A DNA stretch of 64,000 nt from Prinia subflava (Eukaryota > Chordata > Aves > Passeriformes > Cisticolidae): the NCBI RefSeq assembly GCF_021018805.1, contig NC_086247.1, positions 119,757,094 through 119,821,093 on the forward strand, in the 5' to 3' direction. The position numbers and the translations under genes were made by a program. The notes beneath the pieces are model-generated. The model had not been told where the DNA came from. It was given only the letters and a program-made list of their open reading frames with translations, and did not search any database. This document shows, one piece after another, positions 40,701 to 54,648 of this stretch; the first letter of the stretch is position 1, and each line of letters starts with the position of its first letter.

Positions 40701-43564
40701 TCCATATTCAGCTGTGAATACAAGGTGTTGGGATTAAGTTTCCCTTTTCATCATATGTGCAGTGTTCCTGAAGAAGTAAAGGTGCCAGAAATGAGCTCTA
40801 AAAATCACCAGTGCCTTACCACTAGATAGAGATTGCTGTGTTGTTTCCAACTTCCATAACTTCTCTGCATCCAATTTTAAAAATAGTTGAGTTGGATCAA
40901 GGATTAGGAGTCCTGTATTTTTATTTGCTTTTTCTGACTGCTTTAGCTGACTATAAGTGAACAGATAAAGCATTATCTGTGAGAGGTAGCCAACACTCTA
41001 TATATGGACCACAGAGGAAATGAATCTGTTTATTAAATACAGTGTAGAAGTGGAATTTGCATGTTTTTGTCTCTATGTAACTGTGAACCAGCATTAATGG
41101 TGCAGATTCTGTTTCGTGGGGTAAGGGAGAGGATTTTTGCAGAGCAGATTGGAATAAAATCCAAAATATTTTTATCTACACAGTGCTAATGGGTCTGAGG
41201 TTTTATAAGAGCCATGTTACTTGTTATCCCTCTAATTTCTTCCATTATTGCTATTTCATTTGGTTCATTAGATCTGGAACTTCTAGCTTCAGCAGTGATA
41301 CACTGTAAAAGAGAAGATAATAAATATCAACTCTATGTAGTGGTGTTGTGTTTAGGGTGTAGAAGAAGGGGGGTTTTGGTTGTTTTTTTTTAATCTCTGC
41401 CACCTTTCCCTTTTTTGCGGAATCTTTCTACGAATCCTAAAACTGGTGAAAATGCTGATTCTGAGTTTTTCTGCATCTGTCCATGTCAGTGTAGAAGTGA
41501 AAACATTGTTCTAGTTATTGGTCTGATTCATGAGCATTCACCTTGGCTGAGGTGGGAGGAGGAAGAGAATACATTATTGTGAAAGAAAATGTTTGAGCTC
41601 CTCAGTAATAAAGTAAACATAGCTTGCACTTAAGCAGGAAGAGTGTTGGTGGATAATAATGGTAGAATTACAGTTTAATTGGTTGACTGTAATAATAAGC
41701 ATTAGTGTTTGGCAATGTGTTATTTCCATTTAGAAATGCGAGGATTAGATGGCTCAGCAAACCATGGAGGAGGAGAACCAAACCAGAGAGGTGAAACCAG
41801 TCCTGGGCTAGTGGCAGGGCTGGATCTTCTCCTTACAAGAATTGTTGCGAGATGCCAGGGAGGTGTGTGGGAAGGAAAGGGTTTTGCATTTAATTTGCAG
41901 CTCTCAGAAGCAAAACCTTTGTATCATCCATGACACCTTTGGATGGAACATGAATGATTTCTCTTCTGCAAAGATTCCAGTGAAGATATCAGAAGATCTA
42001 GGCTCATAAATAAGTCTATACATAAATATATAAACCCAAACGTATACGTGTATGAAGGATGTTTATGGTTCCTTTGTCTGCATGTAAATCTGTGATCTGT
42101 AAATAAATATTTTGGTTTGGGTTTGGGTAAGAGACTGAAGTGCAATTTTCTGTTCAAAGAGGCATGATCACAGAATTCAAAAATGAGGTTTACTCTAGAG
42201 ACAGCAGCTAAATGCCTTCTATTTCTGATGGCCTTTTTCTTTTTTTTTTTTTTTTTTTTTAATTAACAGATATAATAACTATATAACTATACTCTTGACA
42301 TTATTTTTTCTATAATTCAAATCGTGCTGTTTAGGCTTTGCTAACTACTTCAGGTTGATAACTATCACCTTGGTTCTGAAGGAGAAAATCTTAAACAGTC
42401 CATATATGAGGACAGGTGAGGACAGCTGTAGATATTTATCCCAGCAGCCATGTATTTTAACTTCTAAGCTTTGTCTTGTGTCTGTGAGCTTTAATTTCAT
42501 AGCAGCATCTGTGAGACCATTTCTGACTTTATTATTTTTATTAATTGCTCTGTTTGTTTCTTGGTATCTTTTCAATTTCATTTTCTTATATTTCTTCAGT
42601 TTGGATTTTTTCCTTTCTTTTAAAATTTTCCTACTCTGAAGTTTATCTGGTTAGAGCTTTTGAGGTAGCAAACATTGAACAACTTTACTATGCATCATTA
42701 CAGTAGAACTTGCTGACTCTCTTACACATTCTTACTTGTAGCTCCATGGATTTGGCAGCAAATCATTGACTTCATGACACTGATAACCAGAAGCTGCTGT
42801 AATATAGCATTAGTGATACTTGAACCTGGCTTGAAAAGAATTAATTTAAAAAGTCGTGTCTTGAAGGAGGTGGAGAGTAGGAGAGGAAAGTAACAGCACA
42901 CCAGAAGGGTATTGTATGTAGTGAGTAAAACTCCTGAGACTGTCAGAGTAGCAGGAGTGTGCTGAAGGCAGGGATTCACAGTTTCAAGAGGGATGATGGC
43001 TTCTCAGAGAAGTGCAAAAATGGCTCTGGCTTAGAGGTCCGCAAAAGTAAACTCTCTGTCTGTCTTGTGAAGTGATAGGATTTGTCTTCCGTTGTGTGTG
43101 CTTGGACCAGTACACTGTGCAAAAATTAACCCTGGGAGTGTGAATGAGAGATGGGCACCATGGATGGGTAACAAGGCAGTGTTACTGAGTCTCTAATAGG
43201 AGTCTGAGGAGTGCTTCATCTCTTTTTCTAATGATCTGGGATTATATTTGACTTGGAGTAACAAAGAGGTGGTGCTGCCAGGTTGTCTCTGCCTAAAGAG
43301 AAAAACTGCAAGTAGAATTGATGAATAAAACATAAGTAGTGGTGGGGCTGATGTTGTAGAAAAAGTCCTATTTCCTGCAGTGAGCAAGCCTGCTTCCTCT
43401 CTTCTATTTTGTTTTTAATTTCCATGCCTCATGTATCCTTTCAGTTCTTTATAAACTTCAAGAACTGAGCTAAATGGAGTCTTTGATGCTGGGGTAAAGG
43501 ATTACATTAGCTAGTAAGAACAGATTAGCTAGTTCTTTTAAAACAGAGCTGTCTTAAAAGATGT
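28765..43564. other. About 15 kb of intron 1 with almost no recognisable repeats
   Basis: Only short T runs and minor low-complexity bits stand out. The longest ORF is 190 codons on the - strand (30029-30601), with no domain I recognise and no splice or promoter support. Other ORFs are shorter. Old diverged repeats below my ability to recognise by eye may be present. Confidence 0.5.
42239..42260 (+). repeat. Poly(T) run
   Basis: About 22 T residues follow GGCCTTTTTC. It may be the remnant of a retrocopy tail on the - strand, but no retroelement body is recognisable next to it. Confidence 0.8.
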
Positions 43565-44545
43565 GAAGAGGGCTTTAAACTAAGGCTGGTGGGGGATGGG
43601 AACTTCCATCCATCCTACTCCTACCAGCTGAATGCCAGTGCCAGCAAGAGATGCCCAGAGCCTGGAGATGGATTGCAGGTCAGCAGGAGAGCTCCTGAAG
43701 AGCAGCACGAAGGAATTGCAGCCACTCTGAGCAATAAGTCATCTTAGTTCTGTCGACACACTGGAAGGAGGGGATGGCATGCAGAGTGACCTTGACAGGC
43801 AGGCCTGTGCAAACATCGTGAGCTTCAGGTCAGGTGCAATGTCCTGCAGATAGGTCAGGGCAATCCCGAGCACAAATACAGTCTGGGCAGAGAATGGAGT
43901 GACACTAACCCTACAGAGAAGCACTTAGGGATGTGGGTGGAGGAGAAGCACATGACCCAGCACTGAGTGCTTCAGCCCAGAGAAAGCCAAATGCGTCCTG
44001 GGCTGCAACAAAAGCAGCAGACCTCTGCTCTGTGGAGACTCCACCTGGAGAAATGCATTCAGCTCTCACGTGCCCAACTCAAGGGGGATGTGGACCTGCT
44101 AGATTGGGTCCAGAGGAAACCATGAAGATGACAAGAGGGCTGGAGTACCCCTCTAATGAAGACAGGTTCATAGACGTTGGGGTTGTTCAGCCTGGAGAAG
44201 AGAGGGCTCCAGAAAACCTTATAGCACCTTCCATTACTACAGAGGGCCCCTAAGAAGGCTGGAGAGAGGGACTTTTGGCAAGGGTGTGTAGTGGTAGGGT
44301 TAGGGGTAATGGCTTTAAACTGAAAGAGGGTAGATTTAGATTAGATATTGGGGAGAAATTCTTTGCAGGGAGGGTAATGAGGCACCAGGACAGGTTTCCC
44401 AGAAGCTGAGGATGCCCCATCCCTAGAACTGTTCAGGACCAGGCTGAATGGAGCTTTGACCAACCTAGTGGAAGGCATTCCTGCTCATGGTGGGACACCT
44501 ATATGGTCTTTAAGGTCCCTTCCAAACCATTCTATGATTCCTGAA
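43565..44545 (+). mobile_element. CR1 LINE 3' fragment, about 980 bases, in JAZF1 intron 1
   Basis: Blocks in CR1 order include GGTTGTTCAGCCTGGAGAAG (44181), TAGATTAGATATTGGGGAG (44339), the AGGTCCCTTCCAAACC block and the tail CATTCTATGATTCCTG near 44530. It runs in the JAZF1 direction. Internal stops and indels show it is inactive, and the 106-residue ORF at 43933-44253 lies inside it. Confidence 0.92.
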
Positions 44546-45716
44546 TGAATTGCTTTTTCACCCAGAAAGCTGTGTCAAGTTCAGTTGTCAAGTTGCTAAA
44601 GATCAAAGTGGGCACTGGTGAGCAGCTTGTCCCTTAATTACTCTCATTTTCCCCATCCTTGTACTCTTGTAGTGGGCTTATGCTTATGCACATTAAGATA
44701 AATACCGGATAAACGTTTGCCTTTCTTAGATGGGGTAGCTGGAAAGGAGTGTATTTGTAGTATTTGGTTAATTGAAAGAGGCTTGCAGAAGCTACTTAGT
44801 CTTAAATCATAGTTGATCTTATGCTCATAAAAGAAACTATGGCAGAAATCACAGGCATGAATGCACTGTAGTTTCTCTTTCTATAAATCAGACCTTATTG
44901 TGGTCTGGCTGAAGGCCACCAGGTAGAGTTAAAAATGTCTTGAGGACTGCTCACGAGTATTTAGTTTAGGTTTGGCCCCTCCCAACACCACATATACCCA
45001 ACCTTGTGTTGAGAGCATGAACAGTGACTGTCTGAGGTTGTCTCAGTCATGAGACAGGGCAATGCCTCTGTGTCACCATTCTGTTCCTGAGCAACACATA
45101 CAGTCAGAGGTGTGTGGGATTTATTTTTTTTTCTTCTCTTAAATCTAGAGAGGTTAGCTTGCAAGATGAAAAAGCTGATATGATCTCCTGTTAAGAATAT
45201 GAAGTATTTAAAAACTAATTTTCTATGACATTTCCAAGTCCTATTCAAATACCCTGTCTTAATCTGAGCTAGTTCTTCTTCTCATCTTTCTTTTTATAGT
45301 TTTCCACTTTCCTGTTTCAGCATCAAGTTTACCATGGTTTTTGCACTTCTCTGCTACATATGAAACTCAAGGAGGAACATTTAACTTCACCTGCTCTGTT
45401 CTTTTAAGGGTGTGATGAGTAGTAATAAAACCTTTCTTAATTTAACTTTGATGTCTGTCATTGTTGGAAGTATACTGAATTGAATTATCCCACTAAGCAT
45501 ATGTGAAAGGAAGTTATATGTACAACTACGGACTTCAGGTGTTTTATTCAGAATAAATTTTTGGGTTTTTTTTCCTGTAACAGTAGTGCCATTGGTTAAT
45601 TTAGGGTGTTTTAATTTTTCCTGAGTATGGGGATCCTAAGTGTATCATAAGGTGTGAAAAAGTGTACTCTTAATTTTTATGAGTGTCCATAGGACCTCAC
45701 ATGAGGCTGAACAATA

Positions 45717-45761
45717 CCTTTGAGAATTCCTATGAGAATTCCTTTGAGAATTCCTATGAGA
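45717..45761 (+). repeat. 12-base tandem repeat, alternating variants
   Basis: The unit CCTWTGAGAATT occurs nearly four times. The variants alternate CCTTTG, CCTATG, CCTTTG, CCTATG, so the real period is 24 bases, with two copies. Confidence 0.9.
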
Positions 45762-48700
45762 CTGTTGCTTTCTCTTGCAGTCTCTGTACAGCAGTGAAGG
45801 CTACTAGTTGGCTCCTTGTCTGCATTCAACTCATTTTAGCTGATTTTTAAGTTTCAGTTGTTTAGAATCTTTGTCTCTGGAACTTTATTGGCTGTGATAG
45901 CCCATATGGTGTAGAATAACAGACAACTTTTTGTGCACATCTTGCCTTTGTTTTGTTTACATAGTTTTGTTCTGTAGCAAATGTTTCTCATGTTAATGAG
46001 TCTTTTCTCCAGGAACTCGTATGCTGCATGCAAGTCATTAATTTTAGTTCCCAACTGCAAACATCTTGCTGGTTCAACAACTACTGCTTCCTCTCTTTCA
46101 GTCACTGTATGAGCACCCAACCTCTTATGTCAGGGTTCTGAGGTGAGAGCCCAGTTAGGAAATGATCTTTGAACCCACACTGCCATATCACATACCCCAG
46201 TGGTATTTTTAATGGTAAATTGTTAAGTCAGTGGTGTAGGTATTAAAGGTTTGGTTTTTTTAGGGTTCCAACTAGAATCATCATTTGTAAAAATGGGATT
46301 GTTATCAATCTAGTCCAAGACAGTCATAAGAGCAAAGACTATTTTCCTGTATGTTTAATTATAGTAACACATGGTCAAATAAAGTTACTTTTTTACTGTA
46401 GTGGATTCTTGGAACTCAGTGTAACTGACCTTTGCTTCCAGACTGTAAAAGTCACTTGAAAGAATGTATTAATAAGGAGAGAACAGTACTAATTTTCATG
46501 TGTATATACTAAAAGGCAGTAAAAGTGCCTCTGGAAAGTTTCCAAACAAAAATAAAATAGTTTCTCAAGACTTTCCCAAAACTCTGCCTCTCCTCATTTC
46601 TCCTATCAGAAGCTGGATTTGAATGGAGCAGCTAATGTGCAGCATAAGGGTGAAGGATCAGTGAGGTAAGGTGTAGAGCTCCTTCTTTAGGCTTTACTGA
46701 AGAAAACCAGCACATATGTCATCAGAATGCACTCCAGACGTGAGCTCTGCCTTTAAAACTGGACTCTGTTACAAACACGAGTTTGAACCTTTCTGGCTCG
46801 TAGAAATTTGTAAGCAGTGGGGTAGCAGGCAGAAGTTGGCATGGGAGGAAGAAGTATTCTTGCCTGCGTCTTCCTGGGTTTCTCTCACTTTCTACCCCTT
46901 AGGCCAAGTCCAAAATTTGCTTTCAGCTCTGTCCCAGAACTACAATTTTGAGATAGGACTGGCTTTTTGAAACGAGTATGATGTGTGCTTAATAGTGATG
47001 TAAACATTTCACTGATTATGCCTTCCTAATACTCAGCTGTTGTCCTTGTTAATTTTTTAGAAATTTCTTCGAAACTTTTAGGATCTGACATGGCTAAAAT
47101 TTGCAACTTGGGGGTGTAGAGGGGGAGTGGATTATGTCCTGTTTAAAATACTTTAAGTAGCAACTCTAATCCAGGGTAGAAAAGATAATCCTCAACAGGC
47201 CTGTAATAACTCTATTAAGAAGCTGTGCAGTGAAGGAGGAAAGTGTTTCTGCTTTTCCTTAAAAACACAGCACCATGAAAGACTAGGACATGGCTGGTGA
47301 ATGCTGAATTTTTCATTTTGCATTCCTGTAGCTGATGCTGTGCAAATTCTCATCATGTCAATGCTCTGAACTAGGATGTGTGTATCAGAGCAAGCTGTCA
47401 AGGTACCTGGCTGTATCAGCACGGAAAAGAAAACCTCTATTGCCAAAGATAAGTCTGTGTGGTGCCTGTAGATGTAAAATCTTGTGTTTCAGCCTGGTAT
47501 CCTTCTTGAGATGATTAAGAAGGAAGGGTGGTGGTTTCTACTGAAAAATACTCTCAGTTTAAGAGGGTAAGTCCGGCTACTTGCTTTGTGCTGAAGGAAC
47601 ACTGCATCTGTTCTCAGCTTCCTGTTGACTTCTGTTTAACTAGTGATAAATCAGCCTGATGTAGTGCCCATTATTGTAAAATAATACACTTCAATACCCA
47701 TATTGTGAAATGCTGCAACAAGAAGAAACGTGTTAACATCCTCTCTGAAGCCTCCTCTACATGTTTTAGGCAAAAATAATCTGGCCTTGCGTAAATGCAC
47801 ACATAACTGAGGTCTTTAATCCCAGAGTTGATTAAGTTGCAAAGAACAAATTTATAAACTTTGGGAGTAACATATAATAATTTCCCCCCCTTCCTCCTGT
47901 TTTTCTCATGCAAGAATTGCAGAAGAGGCAAGAAAACTTGCAAGCTACCAGTGGCTTCATGGTATTACAGTCTTTACAGTCTGCTTGTGCTATATGTGTA
48001 ATTCTCAAGTTCTGCAACTAAGAAATAAACCAGAGCTTTTCACCCATTGTACTTGCTAGCAACACAAGGAATAGCATTCAGGTACAGCTTATTGTGTTGC
48101 ACTTTTAAACTGTTGGAATTTTGTGTGCAATCCAAAAGGGTTTACATTTTTGTCTGTTTCGCTCCTAAAGCGAGAAAGAATGAGATGATGCAGAAGGTGA
48201 TTCTCTCTCCAATTTTCATTTCCTTTGGTCTTTAGAAGGTTTGTAATAATGTTGCTGTGTACATGCAAATGATGTTAATCAGGAGATTTTGGTGTCAGCT
48301 TTGTCAACGTTTACATTCACTTTACACACTGAATTTGCATTTGAAAAGGCCTGTTATAATCAACATTTAAGGGATAACATAGTCAAATTTACATTTGATT
48401 GAGTAGAACTGTTAAGCAATTTTAGCTGAGCTGTTGCTAGGAAACAAGCCAATGTTTTTGTATTTTTTTTCCCTTAATCCATACTGTCTTTCTATTGGCA
48501 ATTCATCTGGTAATACAAGAACACCGACACCCAAACAATATAACTTACATCTTTACTATATTTTTAGATTTATAGTCTTCCTACTGGTCATAACTTAAGG
48601 TGAAGTTTTGGAGAAATTCTCTTGTAAATTGTCTAACAGTCACCCATGACTACTTTTTGTGTGTGTGATCAGAGGTAGGATCAGCTGTTTGACTTTAAAA

Positions 48701-51700
48701 AAACCCCATAAATTCTGTACCTTCTTATGATAAGCTGTCTCTTCAGAAGTACACTAATGCATTTCTTTTTTTGTGGTCAATGTTTATAATGTTAGTTACC
48801 ATTCAGAGAACATCATGCAACTGCCCAGGAATTCAGCAGTTTTATGTGTGACCTCTCAGGGTTTGTGTAGTACACTGGTTTTTCCTTATCTTGGGTGATC
48901 ATTTTGTTAACTGTTATTTTCATTCAAGTGGGCAAAACGAATTGTAGCTGCAAAAGGAAATCTTTTGATTTTGGATACGCTCTGACTGTCTGTTGTGTAT
49001 CTTTTAGAACTTGTAGGAGGACTCCACAGCTTGGCACTTCACAGCAGTGTTCATCTGGCAAAAATGCTAATTAAAGGGAAGAATAGTTCCTATTCATATC
49101 AGTCCCAAAGCATTTCAAGTGCATTATCTGTGTGGCGCATATAAATGTGGTGATCCCCAGAAACTTGCCACAAGGCAGTTGAAGGAATGTAGCTCCTTGC
49201 AAGGCCTAATGGAGGCTGTCTTGCCTCCCCACCCTACTGAACCAGGCAGAATACAATTTTACTGTAGCTCTGCGGTCCTTCTCCCTTCATGTACCCCAAA
49301 GCTTTCCTCGGGGCAGCCAGTCAGAGGCTGGTGAACTCTCTAGACAAAGATAGCCACTGTTAGTTACTGAGCCACTGTCAGTAGCTCACAAGCATCCCTG
49401 GGCACCCAAACTTCTGCAAATCCAGGAAGAGGGCTGGCCTGATATTATCCCCTTTTAATCCCTCCCAAAAGCAGTGGCTATTTTTATCTTTCCACCTTCA
49501 TGGCCAAGTGAAGTAGGCAGGTGGGCTTCTACCCTATGTGCAGAGCTAAAAGTCTCAGCATGGCTTGTAAACCTTGCAGCTTTCTGGCCAGGGTGGGAAA
49601 ACTACTGAAATCAGTCATACTGACAGTAGTTTTGGGGCTACTATTATTGTAGCATTGCTTAAACAGCACAGGCATTCCAGATCCACGCTGCAGGAAAGAC
49701 TGCAGATTCCTTATATTTTTATGGTCTCCCAGTGGTATGGGCTGCATTCCTCAGATTCTAAGTAATGCATGCATGTGCAAAATACATATTATAAAATCTG
49801 ATCAGGCAGGGCCTACGGTCACAGTGGAGCAGATGTGGGTTTCCTTCAGTTCTTGGCACCTGTTGCATTCCTTACTGGAAAATACTGATTAAAATAGCTT
49901 TTTCTCACAACTCGTTTAATATGTCTTAAAAAAATAAAATATTTGCCTCTGGGGTGCAGTGTGGTTGGAAAGAGAGCTCAGGCAGCTAATTCTCATTTGC
50001 ATACTCCTAATTTTCATGTCTTGGTAGCTCTGAACATGCATTTCTTCAGCAGCTTTTGGGGCCTCTGACTCTAGGAAGGAAACTGAGCCAATCTGGACAG
50101 AATAAGGAGGACTTTGCTGTGGAGCATGGTGTGCATAACAGTCATGTATCTTTCTTAATATGAAGTTTTGGTGGAGACAGAATGCCCTTAAAGCTGTCAG
50201 CATGAAACTTCCTGTAAATGGGTATGTCTGTGTAGGAAACCTTAGAGCCTTAAGGTGTGGCCAGGGTCTCAGGTGGGATGCATAACAAAAAGCAGAACCT
50301 CTCACTTGGCAAAAGTGTGTAGTAGTTCTGTTCAAGTATTACTTTAAGTGACTGTTTTTTTCCAGGAAACTTTAATACCTTCCACTGCTCCCATGTTTTA
50401 TGTAGAGTACTCAAAAAGCACATGCACTTGCCTTTTGGGATGTTGTCCATTGAATCTGTGATCTGTAGGATGTAGTTGTGTAGTGAAAGGTCACAGTCTA
50501 CTACTAGCTAAGTGGATGCTTATGACTCTCTTATACTTCTGTTAACAGATGTGAGAATTTGTTTTGTTTTATCCCTGAACAGTGCTATACTAGAGTCTGA
50601 AGCACTGTCTGATTTTGGAGTCATGGAAATGCACAAAAAATGTTCTTGTCTGTTAATTCTACATGCCAAGCTTTTATTCTGGGTCCTGGACTGTGTTTTT
50701 TGTCATACTTCAGTTTGTCTGTTGCCCACTGCTTTTCTGAGAAGGAAGAGAATAACCTAATAATGGATACACAAATGCAAATTGTGTTGTAATCTTCTTT
50801 ATATAGGTTACTTGACCCAGCAGAGTCTCATTAAGAAGGTCAGCTTACTAGTTCACCTCTTAATTTTTGTATTAATAGTAAAGTCTCCCTTTTCATTTTT
50901 TTTAAGGTTTATCTAAGTACAATATCTGAACCTCTTTATAGCTCTTTTCCTGAGTATAGAGCAGTGCTTTCACTGATATGTTCACCATGGGTTATCTTCA
51001 GGAAGGAAGCTTAGGAATTGGTACGTGTGTTTTACTGTGACTGTATATTACTACATACTTGTAGAGCCATTTATTTTATTACTTGCTGCTTTGTTTTAGT
51101 TTCAAAGAACTCTCTGTATATTATTGAGGTTGCTTACTGTCAAGTAATGCTAAGGGATTTACTTTCTCCCAGGGACTTGAGTGTAGTTGTGTTCATTGTG
51201 TTAAATTTCCTAGTGTTTGTAGGCATCTCCTTCATGAGAGTTTCCTGTGATGGCTCAGTTGCTGCCTGCTGGCAGCCAGAAATTTACATGATTTTAGTAA
51301 GGCTAAGTTCTTGTGTGGGTATCCTGTCACAGAATTAATAAAAGCACAGCAGCAGTGGACAGCCAAAGGGGACTCCTAATGCAGTGGAAAAAATTAGCCT
51401 TGATGTTTACTGCAGTCATCAGGTTTTTAAGAGTAAGGACGTATTTGATTTACTATGACTTTAAATGTGGGGGAAGCAATTTTTTAAAAATATTTTTTGA
51501 GTGTGCAATTGCTGTATTTCATCTGAGTATTCCATTATGTTAAGCCTCTTTACTGGAGGTAAACATCACTGTGTAGCCCTAGAAGAGGATATTCATTTTA
51601 CTTGGTGTTTAGTTGTTAACAGCAATTCGTGGAACTCTGTACAGCTCAGGAGATCCAGCATATTTTTTGTGAATGGTTGCAACATAGTCTAATATGAAAG

Positions 51701-54629
51701 CAAAGAGATTTCCATCTTCCATCCTCATAAAATGTTGCAGCTTAATGGGTATGAAGGACACAGTTTATCCTCCCAAACTCTGATGGGACAACATCAATAT
51801 TTCTGCTAGAAATAGATGTATGTAAAATTCATCTTCATGGCCACTTTGGGGTGTGCAGAAAGAAAAGAGAAAACTTTAAATCTCAGTAAAGCCTAGAGCT
51901 GACCTCTCCAAAGCTGTCATGTACACTATTAATACTGCAGGCAGGTTGTGCTTCACCAAGGTCTTCAGTTAATGGGAGGGAAAGAAGGCTGGTTATTCAA
52001 GGCCTATATATATATGTTGGCTCCATTATAATGATGGAATTCCATGTGTGGATGAGATGGCAAGGGAAATTATATCACTTCTAGTAATGTTTAGCTGATA
52101 GGTTTTAGTAATCTTCTTGGGCTTCTTGTGACACTGCAGCTCTTTCCTCAGAAGGCAGCACAAGTTTTTGAAAATGGCTGATAATTTGTATGTGATGACT
52201 GAGAGTAGGCTCAAAAAAGAAGGGGAGTGGACAGAAAGAGGACTTTTTGTTCTGTCTTCATGAAGTTGCAAAACACTGTTCACCAGGTGTTTACTGTATT
52301 CCAATACCAATGTGTATTTGATTTTGGCTTCCTAAGATATTACTCAATTTTTTTTTTCAGTTTCATTCAAAAGTAAATTCTGCCAATTTACATTTTAATG
52401 CTAGGGGTGTGTGTGTGTTTTATGATATACTGCTATGTTAAATCAACATCATAATATTTGTTCCTTTGTAGGAGCTCAAATTATAATCTGAACTTTTTTT
52501 CTAAGAGGAACAAAGAGGCTGAGCTGGCTGCTGAACGTGATATTGCTAAATCATTATTTGTCATTCTCTTGCTGTATTTCCAAGAGAGTCATTTTGAGCA
52601 CCCTGCTATGAAAATGATTATTTAACAGTATTTTTATATCGACTTTGTATATGAGACTGTCTGAAAGCGTACTGCAAATGTGAAATACTCCCTAGCATGT
52701 GTGTAAGAATTGTATTTTCATATCCATGTAGCAGAAAAGGCAGCCTTTTCAATTACTTGCTCTTTTGGGAGCTCTCTTGAATGAGGAGGGCTGCTGCCTG
52801 CCCTGCCTCTGTGTTGGTGGAGAGGGACAGTTCTCTCTGTACTTCCTGCCTTTCTGATAGACTTGAGTTGGTCCTGATGTGTGAAAGGATGGCAGAAACA
52901 TGAAGTGTGAGAATGAATGACAAACCACAACTCCTTCACAGAATGTGTGTCCCTACAAATGCAGCAGGTACTGCAAATGCCCAGGCTTTGAGAGGAGGAA
53001 CATGTGCTCCATGACTCTGTGGCTGGAGGCCCCAGTACAGTGTCTAGTCAGTGATGATGGTCACTTTGAGGAGCAAAGCAGGAGCAGGCATAGTCCAGCA
53101 GCTTGTCTCCTGTATATCCTGGATTCTGGACTGGCTGCTCCCTGTGTTTTGATGCATACCACTCTGCTATGGGACAAACAAAGAGTGTTTAATGTTTTTC
53201 TTCCAATCTTGGCTTTGGAAATGAACTGGACCCCAGCACTATGCCTGACATCATCTTGTGACTGTACTCATGCCTCACTTTTCTAATGCTTGGTTAGGAT
53301 TATGATGGGTCAAGATTTTTTGTTCCCTCTACAACCAACTATTTGGGTGCCTCCTAAATGAACGTGAAAAAAGAGGGTTATTGAAATACTTAGCGTTGGA
53401 GCTGGCACAACTCTCGTGTCAATGAAATTTCAGCTACTTGGTTTCACTTCCATCTCCAGCCCAGCAGAAAAATGAAAACAATCCTCACTCTGGAATCTAG
53501 TTCTTATGTATGAGAATATATAGGAGACCCCGATCTCAGACATGTGGGAGTCTTCTGAGTTGGCACCATCGCTTTCTGTCCTTAGCCACATAAACTTTTC
53601 CCTCTTTGGGCTGGTTTTCAGGTGTTCAAGGAGAGTATGTGCTAAACTGCCAGCTGTGCCACGTGTATGAACTGCTTGTGAAGCAGAGCTAGCTGGGGCC
53701 TCAAGCCTTAAACTGAGTGACAGTCCTGTCAGAGTATCTCCTTTTGATGGCAATACTCCTTTTACTTCTGGATTGACTCTGCAAAAATAATGCTTCAGCC
53801 CAGGAGTGCTAGGTCCCAGGAAGCTGTTGGTGGAGCTTGTTACTCTGTGTCCTCTCCCCTGACTCCTGGTGTCTACACAGTCACAGACAGACATCTCTGA
53901 TATCAGAGTCTTTGGCACAGATGCCACTTACAGACCTTTAAAGGCAGATTGTATCCAAAGTTGCAGAGCTAAATTGCAGAGATGACGTCTCCCTGCCTAG
54001 GCTGCTTGCTGCCTCTGGGAACCAAGTTTGGGGTTCTTGTGAAGGCAGGAAAAGTATCTGTTAGGCCTTAGGGCTTCCTGACCTGTGCCCTGCCTGGAAA
54101 AAGCCAGTGAACTGTAAGGCACCTAGGAGATTGCGAACCTGTGAGGATTGGCTCACAGGTTGTCAGCTGCCTCTCCTCAAGCTGTCCCCACTGCGTCATC
54201 ACAGACTATTAAGATCACTCAGTCCATTATTTTGGAAGGAACTCATGTAGGTCCAGCTTCCTCAAAGGGAACACTGAGTTCAGGTGAGGTTATTATGGTA
54301 ATAACCAAACCGAAGTAGCTGTGAAGATGAAGATGATCTTTTAGTGTGTTGTACCTCTTGCCTTAAAACATATCCCTCAGACCTCTCGGTGTCTGCACCT
54401 GGGGCTGCCTTCTGCTGCTAATTCTGAATGCAAAAGCAAAATACCAGTCTCAAGGAATTGCCAGGCTTTGACACTACCTCTTGCTTGCTGTTCTAAATGG
54501 AAGTGTTCAAACTGGTGATGGCCTGGCACAAAATGAAAATGCCTGCTTGCTCTAGCAAATAACGTAATACAGCAACACCTGCAGTTTCATAAAGATCACT
54601 TACTTGAACAGGTATTACTTTTAGACTGA

Positions 54630-54648
54630 GATTTTTTTTTTTTTTTTT
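54630..54648 (+). repeat. Poly(T) run
   Basis: About 18 T residues in intron 1. No associated retroelement is evident. Confidence 0.8.

Noticed and set aside
53430..53927. 165-codon ORF on the - strand in intron 1
   Set aside because: It matches no family I know and has no visible signals. The local GC content is higher, which lengthens chance ORFs.
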